Shown in pieces: positions 1 through 10,898 of a DNA stretch of 64,000 nt (the first letter of the stretch is position 1; each line of letters begins with the position of its first letter). Below the pieces are notes generated by a model that saw only the letters and a program-made list of their open reading frames with translations, was not told where the DNA came from and searched no databases. This DNA is from Excoecaria cochinchinensis (taxonomy: Eukaryota > Streptophyta > Magnoliopsida > Malpighiales > Euphorbiaceae): contig CANTUQ010000055.1 of NCBI GenBank assembly GCA_947683425.1, forward strand, positions 3,584,001-3,648,000. The letters run 5' to 3'. The position numbers and the translations under genes are program-made.

Positions 1-1610
1 TTTACAATTTCTTACATCTGAATTTTATTATTATTCCAACAAATCAAGGCAAAAGGATTAATTCATCTACCTTCAATTCTACAAGAAAATATTGAGGGTA
101 ATTATTCTTGGCTTTATTCCTTTATTCTTTTTGCTAATTTCATTTTATTTTGTTTTCATTTAAATAATTAGCATGTAAATTCTTTTAGCTTATTAGTTTT
201 TTCTTATTTTTATCTTTAATTATTTATCTAATATGTAAATTCTTTTGAATCTATTATTTTATTTTCTTGTTAAATTGTTTCTTGCATATGTTAATATTTT
301 TATTTTTGCTCAAAATTGCTGTTATTATAATCATTTATTTAACATGTTTGGCATGATTAATGTATTTTTATTCTTATACATGTTAAATTGCCTCATAATT
401 ATTTTATGCATGTTTTAGGTATGATAAATTTGTTATTATTAATTTTTATGCATGCTAATCTTTATTTATAATTTGCATTCGTCATTATGTTGTGTTATTT
501 TGTGCATGTAAGGTTGCTAATTTGTTAAATTATATATTTTATCATGTCATTTAATTAATTTTGTCATAAATAATGCATGTTTTATTTATTTTAATCTATG
601 ATTTGTTGTTTTGTATGTTTAAATAATTTCTTTGGCTCAATCACTAACATGAATTTTATTTGTTTTTATATTTTTTGGTTGCAAACCGTTGTTTTATTCT
701 TATTTGAGCATCCACACATGTGAAGGAGGAGATGCGGGGTTTGGTATCTTTATTGTACATTTTAATTCTCATTTTGTTTATATTTTTGATTTTCGTGTAT
801 GTAATTATTAAATAAAATGGTTTTTATACACGCTTAAATAAAAAATCGCATAAATATATTTTATAGAATAAATTGGTTTTTTCTAATAAAATAGGACCAA
901 AGTCCTAAATTTTCATCCTAAATAAAATTGCCACATAAAAAGTGTTTTCTTTAAATATGCATGCGAGGACCAATTCCTCATCCTTAAATGAATAACCCGA
1001 TTTATGCGTGGATCGCAACTTATTTAAAATGGGGGTTGTATTCCGCCCCCAGTTTTGTTGTAATTTATGTTTATGCGCTTTATGTTATTCTTTATCGCTT
1101 CATTTATATGGTTGATACTGCGCTTTAATTTTTATCGCATTTAAACGCGAGAAAAAAGAGACGAAAAGGTAAATTCAAAACTCAAGTATAAATTTAACCA
1201 AGATATTAATAAATGGGAAGTCCCGAACCTTCTCTGGTCTTTGGGCTCAATGAGGCGAGAGGTCTATCCGATCATTCATTAGAACGAGACCTCCAAGACA
1301 CCTCTTGTGTTAAAAAGGCTTAATAAATCCTAGGCTCCATAGGGTTAGAGGATCATTCCCAATGTTCTATTGGGGTGATTACCTCCAAGACCCCTTTGGT
1401 TTTCCCAAAATGGAAATATGCGCCGTCTTAGGCTCACTGAGGCGAGACGAACTTTTCCAATGTTCTATTGGGTGGCGACTCCATGAAACCTCCTTGTTGC
1501 CCAAAATAGACGCACTTGTAATTCGTTGCAAGTTGTCAACGGACCTCATCAGCCCGATCGCCCTAAAGCGGGCGGTCAAAGGGGCACCCCGGGGTCTGGC
1601 GCGCATCACA
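1..1610 (+). repeat. T1 5' LTR (3' part only)
   Basis: Aligns with about 11570-13156 of the 3' LTR; roughly the first 670 bp lie outside the window. The LTR is AT-rich with a distal block of short coding-like text. It ends GCGCATCACA directly before the primer binding site. It contains palindromic boxes at 893-906 and 965-979 and a primer-site-like decamer at 1473-1482. A stretch of about 22 bp near 1440-1465 is missing from the 3' copy. Confidence 0.92.
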
Positions 1611-1611
1611 G

Positions 1612-1629
1612 TGGCGACTCCGCTAGGGA
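1612..1629 (+). promoter_or_regulatory. T1 primer binding site (tRNA-Arg type)
   Basis: TGGCGACTCCGCTAGGGA begins one base after the LTR end. Its complement matches, with one mismatch, the 3' acceptor end of plant tRNA-Arg (AGCGGAGTCG plus CCA). A tRNA-Arg primer is typical of Tat/Ogre elements. It would prime minus-strand cDNA synthesis. Confidence 0.85.
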
Positions 1630-2363
1630 CATAAGAGACTTTCCTTCGAAAGTACCTTGGTTAAAATTTACAATTCGGTTTAATTTAAAAATTTCATCTA
1701 TTTTCGAAATTGCATTGCATCCATGCTAGAGCCTTAGATTATGCTAGTTTGGTCCCTATCTTAACCTCGGTACATTCCCGAAGCACGACCTTATGTTCAC
1801 TCAATGTAGGGGAGTGTTAAGGATAATCACCAGCCCAAGCCTTGTACCATATGGTATATGAAATGGTGACCCGATCGGTCGTTACACTCGTGATGAGCTA
1901 GACCCGTTGGCACGGACCATCCTTGGGTATCCCTAAAATATCATCACCCGTTGACCAAAGCTCATGTAATGGCAATAGATACTTCCACTAGGTGAAATGT
2001 ACCGTAATACCATGCTTGCTATATGGGCCATCATATATTGGACAAAGTCAATTTAATTAAATGGTTTTTATCAAAGGCTTTCATGTCCCGGTGGGCCCAT
2101 CTTAATTAAGTTGAATTATTTAAATACATAATGGCCAAACACTCATACGTATGTACATTAGATAAGAGCTGTTATGCTGCCGGTTCTTCACCGTGCACCA
2201 TACGTGTCCATTGGGTTCCCCGTTAACCCATGGATCAAGCCCACCTAGGAAAGAGATTGCACTACCACGAGTGTGGGAGAGATAAGGTCGAAAGGATCTA
2301 TTTGCTTGCATGTGTTTATCTATGTTGCATCAGCATGAGCATGCATTGCAATTTTTTTTAATC
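1630..2363 (+). other. T1 untranslated leader
   Basis: No open reading frame of note. The sequence is recognisably conserved with the T5 leader (about 22640-23260) and with the T6 leader on the minus strand (about 45290-45990), including a block about the Tat words CCCGATCGGTCGT and CTCATGTAATGGCAA. Conservation between separate elements without coding capacity suggests an RNA function such as packaging or dimerisation; that is inference. Confidence 0.6.
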
Positions 2364-4277
2364 ATGCATCATCTTAACGTAATATTTTCTTTCAGCCATC
2401 ATAGATTCTCCTAGGTGGTCTAGAGGTCCTGACAGACGGTTAAGAAGAATTTCGCTTTTGGGGTTACCAGAGTTAGTATCGGATCAGAGTTCAGATTCTC
2501 TCATAGAAGACAGTGAGGGGTTTTCTTCTGAGTCATCGATAGACGTAAATATGGTCAATCCATCGAATGAGTCTGATGCAACCCGGGTAATAATTGCCGA
2601 GGAAGTAGGAAGAAGAATGGAGGAGTTTGAGGCCCGAATGATTGCAATGATGGGCAACCTAGCCACCACCATAGCTGGGCAACAAGCTACTGCTGCCCCT
2701 ATCCAAGTGCCAGTTGAACAAGGGGTCGTTAGAGAAGAACCCCCTGCTGTAATTAACCAACCTATGGTCGACCCACCTGCTATTGAGCAAAGAGTGCCTG
2801 CACTCATCGAGAGCGAAGAAGGCCCTAAGTTCAAGGTTGATTTTGGGGAAGATGAGCAAGAGGAGCATGCGGTAGCTAAGGGAAAGCCGCTGAAACTGGA
2901 GGAGGTGATGTGGAGAAAAATGGAAGAGAAATTTGAGGTCATGGCAACGATGATGACTGTAGGGAGAGGAATGAACCCAGAGCACCGAGAGCTGGATGGG
3001 GATGACCTGATTCCCCAGAACTTTAAGATGCCCGATATTCCAAAATTTGACGGCACCTCTGACCCTGCTGCACACATCAAGCAGTACTCGCTTGTCATGA
3101 AGGGTATGACTTTAACGAGAAAGCAGAAAATAGAGTACTTTTGCTTGAGTCTCACAGGAGCTGCCATTGATTGGTACCATGGACTAGGCAGAAGTCCAAA
3201 GAGGATTGGGACTTATTGACTGAAGAGTTCCTTAAGCAGTACGATTGCAGCACTCAAATGGAAGTCACTTTGAAGGATCTGGAGTTATTACAGCAGAAGT
3301 CTGGAGAGTCCTTCCATGAGTACCTTGGTGGAGGAATAGAGTTATAGAGATGAAACGCAAGCCAGACACTCCTGATTCGGTTATTCATTTGGAATGTCAG
3401 CCCATACTTGAGAGACGGACTGAAGATGAAGGGGCTGAAGGATTGGGTGTCCTTAAAACACATTGCCATAGAAGCGGAAGGAGAATATTTGGCCAAGAGG
3501 GCAAACAGTGAGTCCTATGCTAAGAAGGGCTACAGCAATCAAGGGACAACCAGGTCAGCAGGTTCAAGCAGTGGTGACAGAGGTGGAAAGACAGCCGAGG
3601 TGTCTGCAACAGGCATGAGTTAGAGGTACTTCTCCAATTTGGGTAGGCCTTTGTCATGGGTTTTGAAGAGGCTGATAAAGGAAGGGAAGCTACAACCCCT
3701 GCCACCTAGGCCAGCTAGGACCCAAGGGCAGCCAGGGCACAAAGAGAATGAGTATTGCGCCTTTCACCAACATACCGGACATCTGACTGACAATTATTTC
3801 AGGCTGAGGCACCTAATTCAGGATCTGATCGATATTAAGCAGATCACCGACCCTGAAAAGAGAGAGAGCAAAAAGAAGTCTAATTATAATGCTGTGCCAC
3901 CGCCAGTCTTTATGATAGGATCGAGCTTACCAGAATGGTATGTGATGCAAGATTTATATAGAAATGAGTATGTCGCTATCACTCGCCCTGAGGCAAATGA
4001 AGAAGGGATTCCCGTGGCAACGATCGACTATTGGTCCACTAGTGAGAGTGGAGATGAAGAAGATGAAGAGAAAGATGGAGACTTCACGAATCCGTGGGAT
4101 TCGGAAGAGGAGGAAAGAGTTGAGGCTGTAACAAGAAGTGGGAGAGTTATCCCCAAAGTTGAGAAGCAACAGGACCCAGTGCAAGCAACCGCAGAGAAGG
4201 AGCCGGAAGAAAGTCCCATAGTAAAACAGCTAAAAAAGACCACGGCTCAAATATCAATTTGGGACCTTTTAAGGTAG
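2364..4277 (+). pseudogene. gag: T1 gag (capsid-like protein), broken
   Basis: Gag makes the cytoplasmic virus-like particle that encloses element RNA. I place the start at the ATG at 2364, because T5 and T6 begin at the equivalent Met followed by an AIIDS-like stretch; T1 needs a frameshift there, and the long frame only opens near 2458. The gag core (PKFDGTSDPAAHIKQYSLV, about 3040-3100) runs in frame 1 to 3219. A frameshift follows, then frame 0 continues from about 3408 through stops at 3621 and 4275. An atypical zinc knuckle (CAFHQHTGH, about 3757-3785) has lost its last cysteine, which T5 retains. The acidic C-terminal part (about 4000-4130) is rich in Glu and Asp. Confidence 0.85.
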
Positions 4278-4298
4278 TCCCCCTCCCATAGACAGAAG

Positions 4299-4724
4299 TT
4301 GGTCGAGGCATTGAGTGTGTCCACTGTAGCCACTATAATTTATCCATCTGAGCTGCTAGACCTTGTTAAAGGGGGATCCGGGGAGAAACTGGTGTTTTCT
4401 GATGCAGATTTGCCAGCTGAGGGTCGCAGCCATAACCGGCCATTATATGTCAAAGCACAGATTAACGAGAAGTACACTGCTTGCATTATGGTTGACGATG
4501 GGTCATCAATAAATGTCTGTCCTTTAGTGGTACTTCAGGCTTTTGGGTTAAATGAAAGCATGCTTAGCAAGTCTGACCTGACCATCACAGCTTATGATAA
4601 TTCCAGGAGGCAGGCGTCGGGAACTTTCAAAGCTGTTGTTAGGATTGGACCCGTTGAGACAGAAATAGAGTTTGTGGTCTTACCCATCCCAGCAAATTTC
4701 TCAGCTTTACTTGGAAGACCGTGA
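4299..4724 (+). pseudogene. T1 aspartic protease, broken
   Basis: The retroviral-type aspartic protease would cut the gag-pol polyprotein. The putative catalytic motif is VDDGSSINV at 4491-4517, with Asp followed by DGS rather than the usual T/S-G; this variant is tolerable in Tat proteases but activity is uncertain. The segment ends in LLGRP, where the family normally has LGRPW; here the Trp codon reads TGA (4722-4724). It is in the same frame as gag and the following G-patch and RT segments, so the ancestor had one long gag-pol frame. Confidence 0.8.
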
Positions 4725-4733
4725 TTCCATAGG

Positions 4734-5492
4734 TTGGGGGGAGTGCCATCCACTTTACACCAAATGATTAAGATACCTCACGGAGGAGAGGTGGTGACCA
4801 TTAAAGCAGCAAGAGAGAACCAAGTTTCTGCCTTAGAGATCTCTAATCAGCCATTCAGTGGCTTTCATGTATCAATGATTGAAGAAGAGCAAAGCTTAGA
4901 AGGTAGCCCTCAGGTGGTAAACATGCTAAAGAAGATGCACTTCCTCCCAGGGGCTGGTTTGGGCAAAGATTCACAAGGGCGGCAGGATGTCATCACTTCA
5001 CATAGCCAGAAAGATCGGAAGGGGTTAGGCTATAAAGGAGAGTATGGTAAGAAGAAAGTGTCAAAGAAGATTCCCCACATTTTAGAAAGCTGTGTGTCAG
5101 CATCCTCGGTTTATGCTTATGCTAAAGAAGAGGAGCCACAGTGGGTAGATGGGAACATCATCTCGGGTTTTAAAATTTTTAATGATGTCTTCGACTGGGA
5201 GGTTGGAGTTATTAAGAATATAGAAAACTTCTTGGATGAGGAGATTATGACCCAATGCAGCATCTGGGACAGGGATGAGCCCGAAGAGATTGTAACTGAT
5301 AAGCTATTGGCCATTAAACTCAAAGGGAAGGAGAAGATGGTAGAGCCAGAGCTGAAGATTAAAGGTCTCAAGATTTCACCGGAGATAGTTGAAAAGCCTC
5401 CAAGTCAAGGAGCCAAAGTACAGTCGGCCGCAGTATTGACGTCGGCAGGAGATGAAAATGATAGTTATTTAGATGCTCTTTTTATACCATAA
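4734..5492 (+). pseudogene. T1 G-patch-like segment and protease-RT linker
   Basis: Near residue 72 of this frame (about 4930-4985) the sequence FLPGAGLGKDSQG, followed by a second glycine-rich GLGYKGEYG, matches the glycine pattern of a G-patch domain. G-patch domains bind nucleic acid and occur after protease in some retroviruses and plant retroelements. The remainder (residues about 110-250) is a charged linker with no recognised fold. It is in frame with protease and RT and is closed by a TAA at 5490. Both T5 and T6 have lost this segment completely. Confidence 0.65.
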
Positions 5493-5534
5493 CTTTTTAA
5501 TGACAATGTTAATGTTACTGATTATGTTAATGAG

Positions 5535-6427
5535 ATGAACAACTTTGCTTACTTGTGTAATGTTTCTGATGATTTCATTTCGTATTATCATAAGCATGAT
5601 GCATTCATTTTTGACATTAGTTCAACTAGCACAACTACATTTAATCTCGGAACTTTGGAGAATCCAAAGGAAATTTTGATAGCATCAGACATAACTCCTG
5701 AAGAGAGGATAAAATTTGAGAGAATATTAAAAAAATATGAAAAAGTCTTTGCCTGGACCTACGAGGATATGCCAGGAATCGATCGGGATGTCCCCGAGCA
5801 TGCAATCCCAACTTACCCAGAGTTTAAACCAGTTAAGCAAAAGATCCGGAGACTAAGGCCAGAATGGGCGCAGAAAGTGAAAGAGGAGATCCATAAGCAA
5901 ATTGAGGCTAAGTTCCTTATCGAGGTTCAATACCGAACATGGTTAGCTAACGTGGTTCCCATGGCTAAGAAGGACGGAAAAGTTCGAGTATGCGTGGATT
6001 ATCGAGATCTTAACAAAGCTTGCCCGAAAGACAATTTCCCTCTGCCACATATTGATGTGCTGGTAGATAGTGCCGCTGCTTGCATGATGTACAACTTTGT
6101 GGATGGATACGCGGGGTACAATCAAATCCTTAACAAGATAGTGGATCGGATTAAGACGGCCTTCATTACCGAGTGGGGGGACATATGCTTACCAGGTTAT
6201 GCCTTTTGGTTTAAAAAATGCAGGAGCAACCTATTAGAGGATGGCCACTAGGGTTCTCAATGATTTGATCCACGAAGAGGTGGAAGTGTACGTCGATGAC
6301 ATGATGATTAAGTCGGCTACCAGAGAAGGTCACTTTGAGGCTTTAGAAAAAGTTCTTTCAAAGGATTAGCAAGTATGATCTGTGCCTCAATCCCAAGAAG
6401 TGCATTTTTGGAGTTACCACAGGAAAG
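5535..6427 (+). pseudogene. T1 reverse transcriptase, broken
   Basis: RT copies element RNA into cDNA. Visible in order: the entry region with FAWTYEDMPGID (about 5748), the template-grip motif RVCVDYRDLNKACPKDNFP (about 5985), a degenerate FVDGYAGYNQI (about 6095), and the catalytic YVDD at 6289-6300. A frameshift in a run of G near 6175 moves the frame to +1, and a TAG at 6235 replaces the conserved Gln of TYQRMA. A second frameshift near 6358 leads into the RNase H frame. YVDD itself is intact, but no continuous protein is possible. Confidence 0.9.
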
Positions 6428-7150
6428 TTGTTGGGTCATGTAGTAAGCCAGAAGGGAATCGAGGTAGATCCTGATAAGGTCAGAGCCATTAGAGAGATGT
6501 CGATGCCTCGAAAGGAAAAGGAGGTTAGGAGTTTCCTAGGAAAGCTTCAGTATAGCAACCGGTTCATTGCCAAGCTGGCTTCGGTATGTGAGCCCATTTT
6601 CAAGCTTCTAAGGAAGAACCAGCCTGTGGTATGGAACGATGATTGTTAATTGGCCTTTGACACCATTAAGGATTATCTCTTAAATTCGCCAGTCTTAAGA
6701 CCACCACGCTGTGCCAAACCACTAATCCTGTATCTGGCTGTAGAGGATAATTCAGTGGGTGCTATGATGGCTCAGGATGACTTTGGTGTGGAGTTTGTTG
6801 TTTATTAACTTAGCAAGAAATTCTTACCATATGAAGTCAAATATGTTGAGGTGGAGAAGATTTGCTTGGCGATTATTTGGGCTTCTAAGAAGTTGCGACA
6901 TTACTTTCATTCCTTCAGAGTACAGGCGGTTGCTAAGCATAACCCTCTTAGGTATCTTCAAGAGGCGCCCTCGCTGTTAGGGTAAATGGGGAGATGGTTA
7001 CTGTTATTGCAGGAGTTCGACATTGAATACATAACCAAGAAAACCATTAAGGGAAGAGCCGTAGCGGAGTTCTTAGCCGAGCATCCTATTGAGGGAGATC
7101 AGTTTGAGCATAATTTCCCGGATGATGATGTCATAGCCATAACAGTACAA
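6428..7150 (+). pseudogene. T1 RT thumb and first RNase H, broken
   Basis: Continues in frame 2, which then stays open to the end of integrase apart from stops. Early residues LGHVVSQKGIEVDPDKV and SFLGKLQYSNRFI are the RT connection. These are followed by the Ty3/gypsy RNase H region with KKFLPYEVKYVEVEKICLA (about 6820) and RHYFHSFRVQ (about 6895). Stops lie at 6647, 6806 and 6983; the first reads as a Gln codon changed by C to T. In Tat elements this first RNase H is often degenerate because a second RNase H exists downstream. Confidence 0.82.
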
Positions 7151-7560
7151 GGATTGCAGTTATTCTTCGATGGAGCGGTCAATAGTAAAAGAGCAGGTGC
7201 AGGAGTCATTCTTACCACCCCGGATGGTGAGAAGCTACCATTAGCTAAGAAGCTGAAGTATAAGGCTACCAATAATGAAGCAGAATACGAGGCTTGCATC
7301 TTTGGATTGGAAGCGCTGCTCGCCCTAGGAGCAAAGACTGCAGAAGTATTCAGAGATTCTTCTTTAGTAATTCATTAGATCAGAGGGGAGTGGTCTGTCA
7401 AGGAAGAGAGGCTGCTGCCTTATGTGAAACGCTTGAGAATGCTACATAGCCAGTTCGAGACTTACACTTTTCACTTTATCCCTAGAGATGAAAATCAGTT
7501 GGCTGATGCTCTAGCAACGTTAGTGTCTTTGTGGGATAATCCAATAGGAATTGCTATGAG
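7151..7560 (+). pseudogene. T1 second (Tat-type) RNase H, one stop
   Basis: Removes RNA from RNA-DNA hybrids. The four acidic residues expected of this RNase H type are visible: FFDGA (Asp codon 7169-7171), NNEAEYEA (about 7270), RDSSLVIH (about 7351) and PRDENQLADALA (about 7480). This second RNase H between RNase H and integrase marks the Tat lineage. A single TAG at 7376, apparently a Gln codon changed by C to T, breaks the frame. Catalytic residues are better preserved here than in the first RNase H. Confidence 0.86.
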
Positions 7561-8884
7561 GCCCGTGCTGATCTCTAGTTCGAATAAACCTTGCTTCGAA
7601 GCTGAGCAGGTGATGGATGTTGAGGCCGCCGATGGAAACTCGTGGTACTATGACATTCAGAATTATCTAGAAAAGTCAGTTTTTCCAGAAGAAGCCATGG
7701 AGAAAGACCAAAGAATGATTCGGAAGCTATCCACTCAGTTCATCAGTGTAAACAGTACCTTGTACAAAAGACAAGCTGATGGCATCCAGTTAAGATGTTT
7801 GGCAGAGAAAGAAGCAGAAAGAGTTATGGAAGAGGTTCATGCTGGGGTCAGCGGAGCTCACATGAATGGCTTAGCCTTAGCAAAAAAGATCATGCGCCAA
7901 GGATTCTATTAGCTCACAATGGATACAGATTGTTCGAAATATGTGAAGCAATGCCAGTTATGCCAGCAATACACAAATTTGAGGCACGTCCCAGTTTCAG
8001 AGTTGCATAACTTGACTTCTCCATGGCTATTTGCAGCTTGGGGGATAGATATCATAGGCGAGATACGTCCTACAGCTTCTATTAGGCACAGGTTTATTAT
8101 AGTTGCCATTGACTACTTCACTAAGTGGGTTGAAGCAGAGTCTTTAAAGAAGGTTGATGCAAGGGACATGGCTAAGTTGATCGAACGGAATTTGATATGC
8201 AGATATGGTCTCCCGCATCACATTGTGTCTGACAATGGTGTACAATTCCTGGCAGAAACTAAATAGATGCTCCAGAAATATGGAATCCAGCATAGTAAGT
8301 CTTCTCCCTACCGTCCTCAGGCCAATGGCGCGGTTGAAGCAGCGAACAAGAACGTGAAGAGGATATTGGTCAAGATGGTTCAGAGCTATAAAGACTGGGC
8401 AGGAAAGTTACCTTTTGCGCTTTGGGGTTATAGAACCACAGTCAGGACTTCTACGGGGGTGACACCATTCTCTCTGGTGTAAGGAACTGAAGCGGTCCTG
8501 CCGGTTGAAATTGAGTTGAAGTCTTTGAGGGTAGTCATGGAAACGAAAATTCCAGAGGCAGAATGGGCACAACATCGATTATCGCAGCTGAATTTGCTGG
8601 ACGAAGATACGTTACGGGCTTATTATCTCAATCAGGTTTACCAGAAGAGGTTAGCTCGGCCATTTAGCAAGAAAGTACGAAAGCACCCGTTGAAACAGGG
8701 AGATTTGGTCTTTAAGATGATGAGGCCGGGAGTGCCAGACATACTAGGAAAATTCAGGCCAACCTGGGAAGGTCCATTCGTTTTAAAGAAGTTGCTAACA
8801 AAAGGAGCAGCAATCTTGGCGGATAGCGATGGGAATGAGTTCAAGGACCCGATCAATGTCGATAGACTAAAAAGGTTCCATGGC
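7561..8884 (+). pseudogene. T1 integrase, broken by stops only
   Basis: Integrase inserts cDNA into the host genome. The N-terminal HHCC zinc site is present (HAGVSGAH, about 7836; CQLCQQ, about 7951). The catalytic core shows GIDIIGEI (Asp, about 8041), VSDNGVQF (Asp, about 8228) and NGAVEAANKN (Glu, about 8325). The C-terminal segment carries GKFRPTWEGPF (about 8749). No chromodomain follows. Stops at 7910 (Trp codon to TAG), 8264 and 8480 interrupt it, with no frameshift from 6428 to 8884. The neighbouring untranslated region starts directly after the stop. Confidence 0.92.
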
Positions 8885-8887
8885 TAA

Positions 8888-10008
8888 AGACCAAAAATAA
8901 AAAGAAGAGAATAAATGTCCTGCGGGTCGAAAACCGAAAAAAGGCGGCCTTGCTAAAATTGGGCACCCTGTCAGGTTGAAAACCGAAAAAAGGCATCCTG
9001 GGCAAAAATTAAGGGCCAAGAGAAAATGTTCAATCGAGAAAACCTGAGAGGGCCGATTGATAATAGGAGTTTGATGCTTACAAGATCTATTCCGAGATTA
9101 GGTGTAGTCTTGTGTTTCTTTTGAATTCCTGTCAAATGAGAATCATGTATGATGAAATCATATAGAACTGTACACAACCTTGCAATGAATAAAAGAATAC
9201 ATTTTCATTGTTCTTTTAGTTCTGTCTTAAAAAAAACAAAATGTATCATTTATCTATCTAATGACTATTGTATAATCTTGGTGTCGAAAGATGTCTAAGT
9301 GGATATATGTTGGCCACCTCCTGGCAATTATTCTGATAATTGCTTTCTCCAGTAGTTCCTTAAAAAAAAAAAAAAGAGAAGAAGGGTCGTTAGAGATGAA
9401 AACTGTAACTGGCTCTCTAAGCAAAAGTTAGGCCAAAGGGCAGGGTGAAAACCTGGAAACAGGCAGTCTGCCCTACAAAAAATGAAATAAACAAAAGCCG
9501 CTGGATTGGGTTGGGTCAATTTCAGGCAAAAATTAGGCAAAGGTTTATGTGAAAATCCCTTAGGGGACGCATTTCCAGCAACAAAAAGCTAGTGTGAAAA
9601 TCCACAAGGGACGCACTACCTTTAAAACAATGACGTTCGATGCCTGGAGCGATAAGGCAGCATTACTTCAGTTGATCTTCTTTCAATCATATAACAAGTA
9701 GCACGGGACATGAATTAGAATCCTGGGTATATGATCATCGACCGGGGGGCAAAGATGTACTGGATGTCTCTTTCAGAAAACTTGTTGGGGACGGAATCCC
9801 TGAGGCCAAGATGACAATCCTCTGAATTCCGGGGGCATGGTGGAGCAACCAAGCTATATCCTTAGCAAACCCTGGGCCACCTAGGGCATGGTCTATACAT
9901 TCTTGTAAGCATTTTGCATCTCATATCATACACACACATTTTCTCGTATATATTTCTGTGCACATAATTTTGCAGGAAATATCTAAAAGAAGACAGTCAC
10001 CATTACAA
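8888..10008 (+). other. T1 3' untranslated region, conserved part
   Basis: No coding sequence. Several blocks recur in T5 (about 26030-26760), T6 (minus, about 41920-42440) and T3 (minus, 19882-20231), for instance GATCTATTCCGAGATTAG, AAGCCGCTGG and TCCACAAGGGACGCAC. Repeated pairs such as GAAAACCGAAAAAAGGC (8930 and 8982) also occur. The conservation suggests an element function; no specific role can be read from the sequence. Confidence 0.6.
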
Positions 10009-10755
10009 GATGGAACCCTGCACTTTTAGTAGTCTTGTCAGCAACTCGGTGTAGTGCACTTTTGGTAGTCTATAGCAGACTCGGTGCAACTCAAAAGAGC
10101 AGGTTTCACGTTTCGTAGTCTTGTCAGCGACTCGGCGCATCATCAGAAGATGGAACGGTGCACTTTTGGTAGCCTTGGTAGTGGCTTGGTGGAGTTCTTT
10201 CGTGCATTTTTGGTAGTCTTGGTAGTGACTCGGTGCATCTCTCTTGTGCGTTTTTAGTAGCCTTGTCAGTGGCTCGGCGCATCACCGTCTTAGGATGGAA
10301 CCCTATACGTTTAGTAGTCTTGTCAGTGACTCCGTTCAGCGCACTTTTAGTAGCCTTATCAGCGGCTCGGTGCGATTTTTCGGTCTGCGCTTTTAGTAGT
10401 CTTGTCAGTGGCTCGGTGCATCGCTATCTGCGGATAGCACCTGTACATTTAGTAGTCTTGTCAGCGACTCCGTGCAGTGCACTTTTTGTAGCACTGTAAG
10501 CAGCTCGGTGCGATTTTTGTTCTGCGCTTTTAGTAGTCTTGTCAGTGGCTCGGCGCATCGCTATCAGCAGATAGCACCTGTACGTTTAGTAGTCTTGTCA
10601 GTGACTCCGTGCAGCGCACTTTTAGTAGCCTTGACAGCGGCTCGGTGCGATTTATCTTTCGCGTTTTGTAGTCTTGGTAGCAACTCGGCGCATCACCGTC
10701 CGAGGATGGTCCCTAGCACTTCGTAGTCTTGTCAGCGACTCAGTGCAACTCGGAG
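10009..10755 (+). repeat. T1 3' UTR tandem array (family 1)
   Basis: Many copies of a core of about 25 bp close to AGTAGTCTTGTCAGCGACTC followed by GGTGC, spaced by variable linkers of about 12-30 bp. A higher-order unit of about 135 bp is visible between roughly 10390 and 10660. Tandem arrays just before the 3' LTR are a known habit of Tat-lineage elements and can seed satellites. The core shares no obvious sequence with the arrays of T2, T3 or T5. Confidence 0.88.
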
Positions 10756-10880
10756 AGGATATTCATATTTCAAGTCATAACAGTGTTCCCCAGGGAGCAG
10801 CAGGAAGGTCGCCGCTTCAGGTACGCGCTTCTTTCCTTTTCCTGAATTTTTGCTCACCTAGGCACCCACGCACTAGCCTC

Positions 10881-10898
10881 CCAAAAATTGGGGGCAAC
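10881..10898 (+). promoter_or_regulatory. T1 polypurine tract region
   Basis: AAAAATTGGGGGCAAC lies immediately before the 3' LTR start. It primes plus-strand DNA synthesis. Equivalent tracts precede the T2 LTR (about 13888-13906) and the T5 3' LTR (about 33455-33472). The 40-60 bp upstream (from about 10818) is also conserved among T1, T2, T5 and, inverted, T3. Confidence 0.8.

Noticed and set aside
2380..2400. Splice acceptor TTTTCTTTCAG before gag in T1, with similar sites in T5 and T6
   Set aside because: T5 and T6 have an in-frame Met upstream that reads through the site, so ordinary initiation explains the conserved AIIDS start; T1 only needs a one-base shift.
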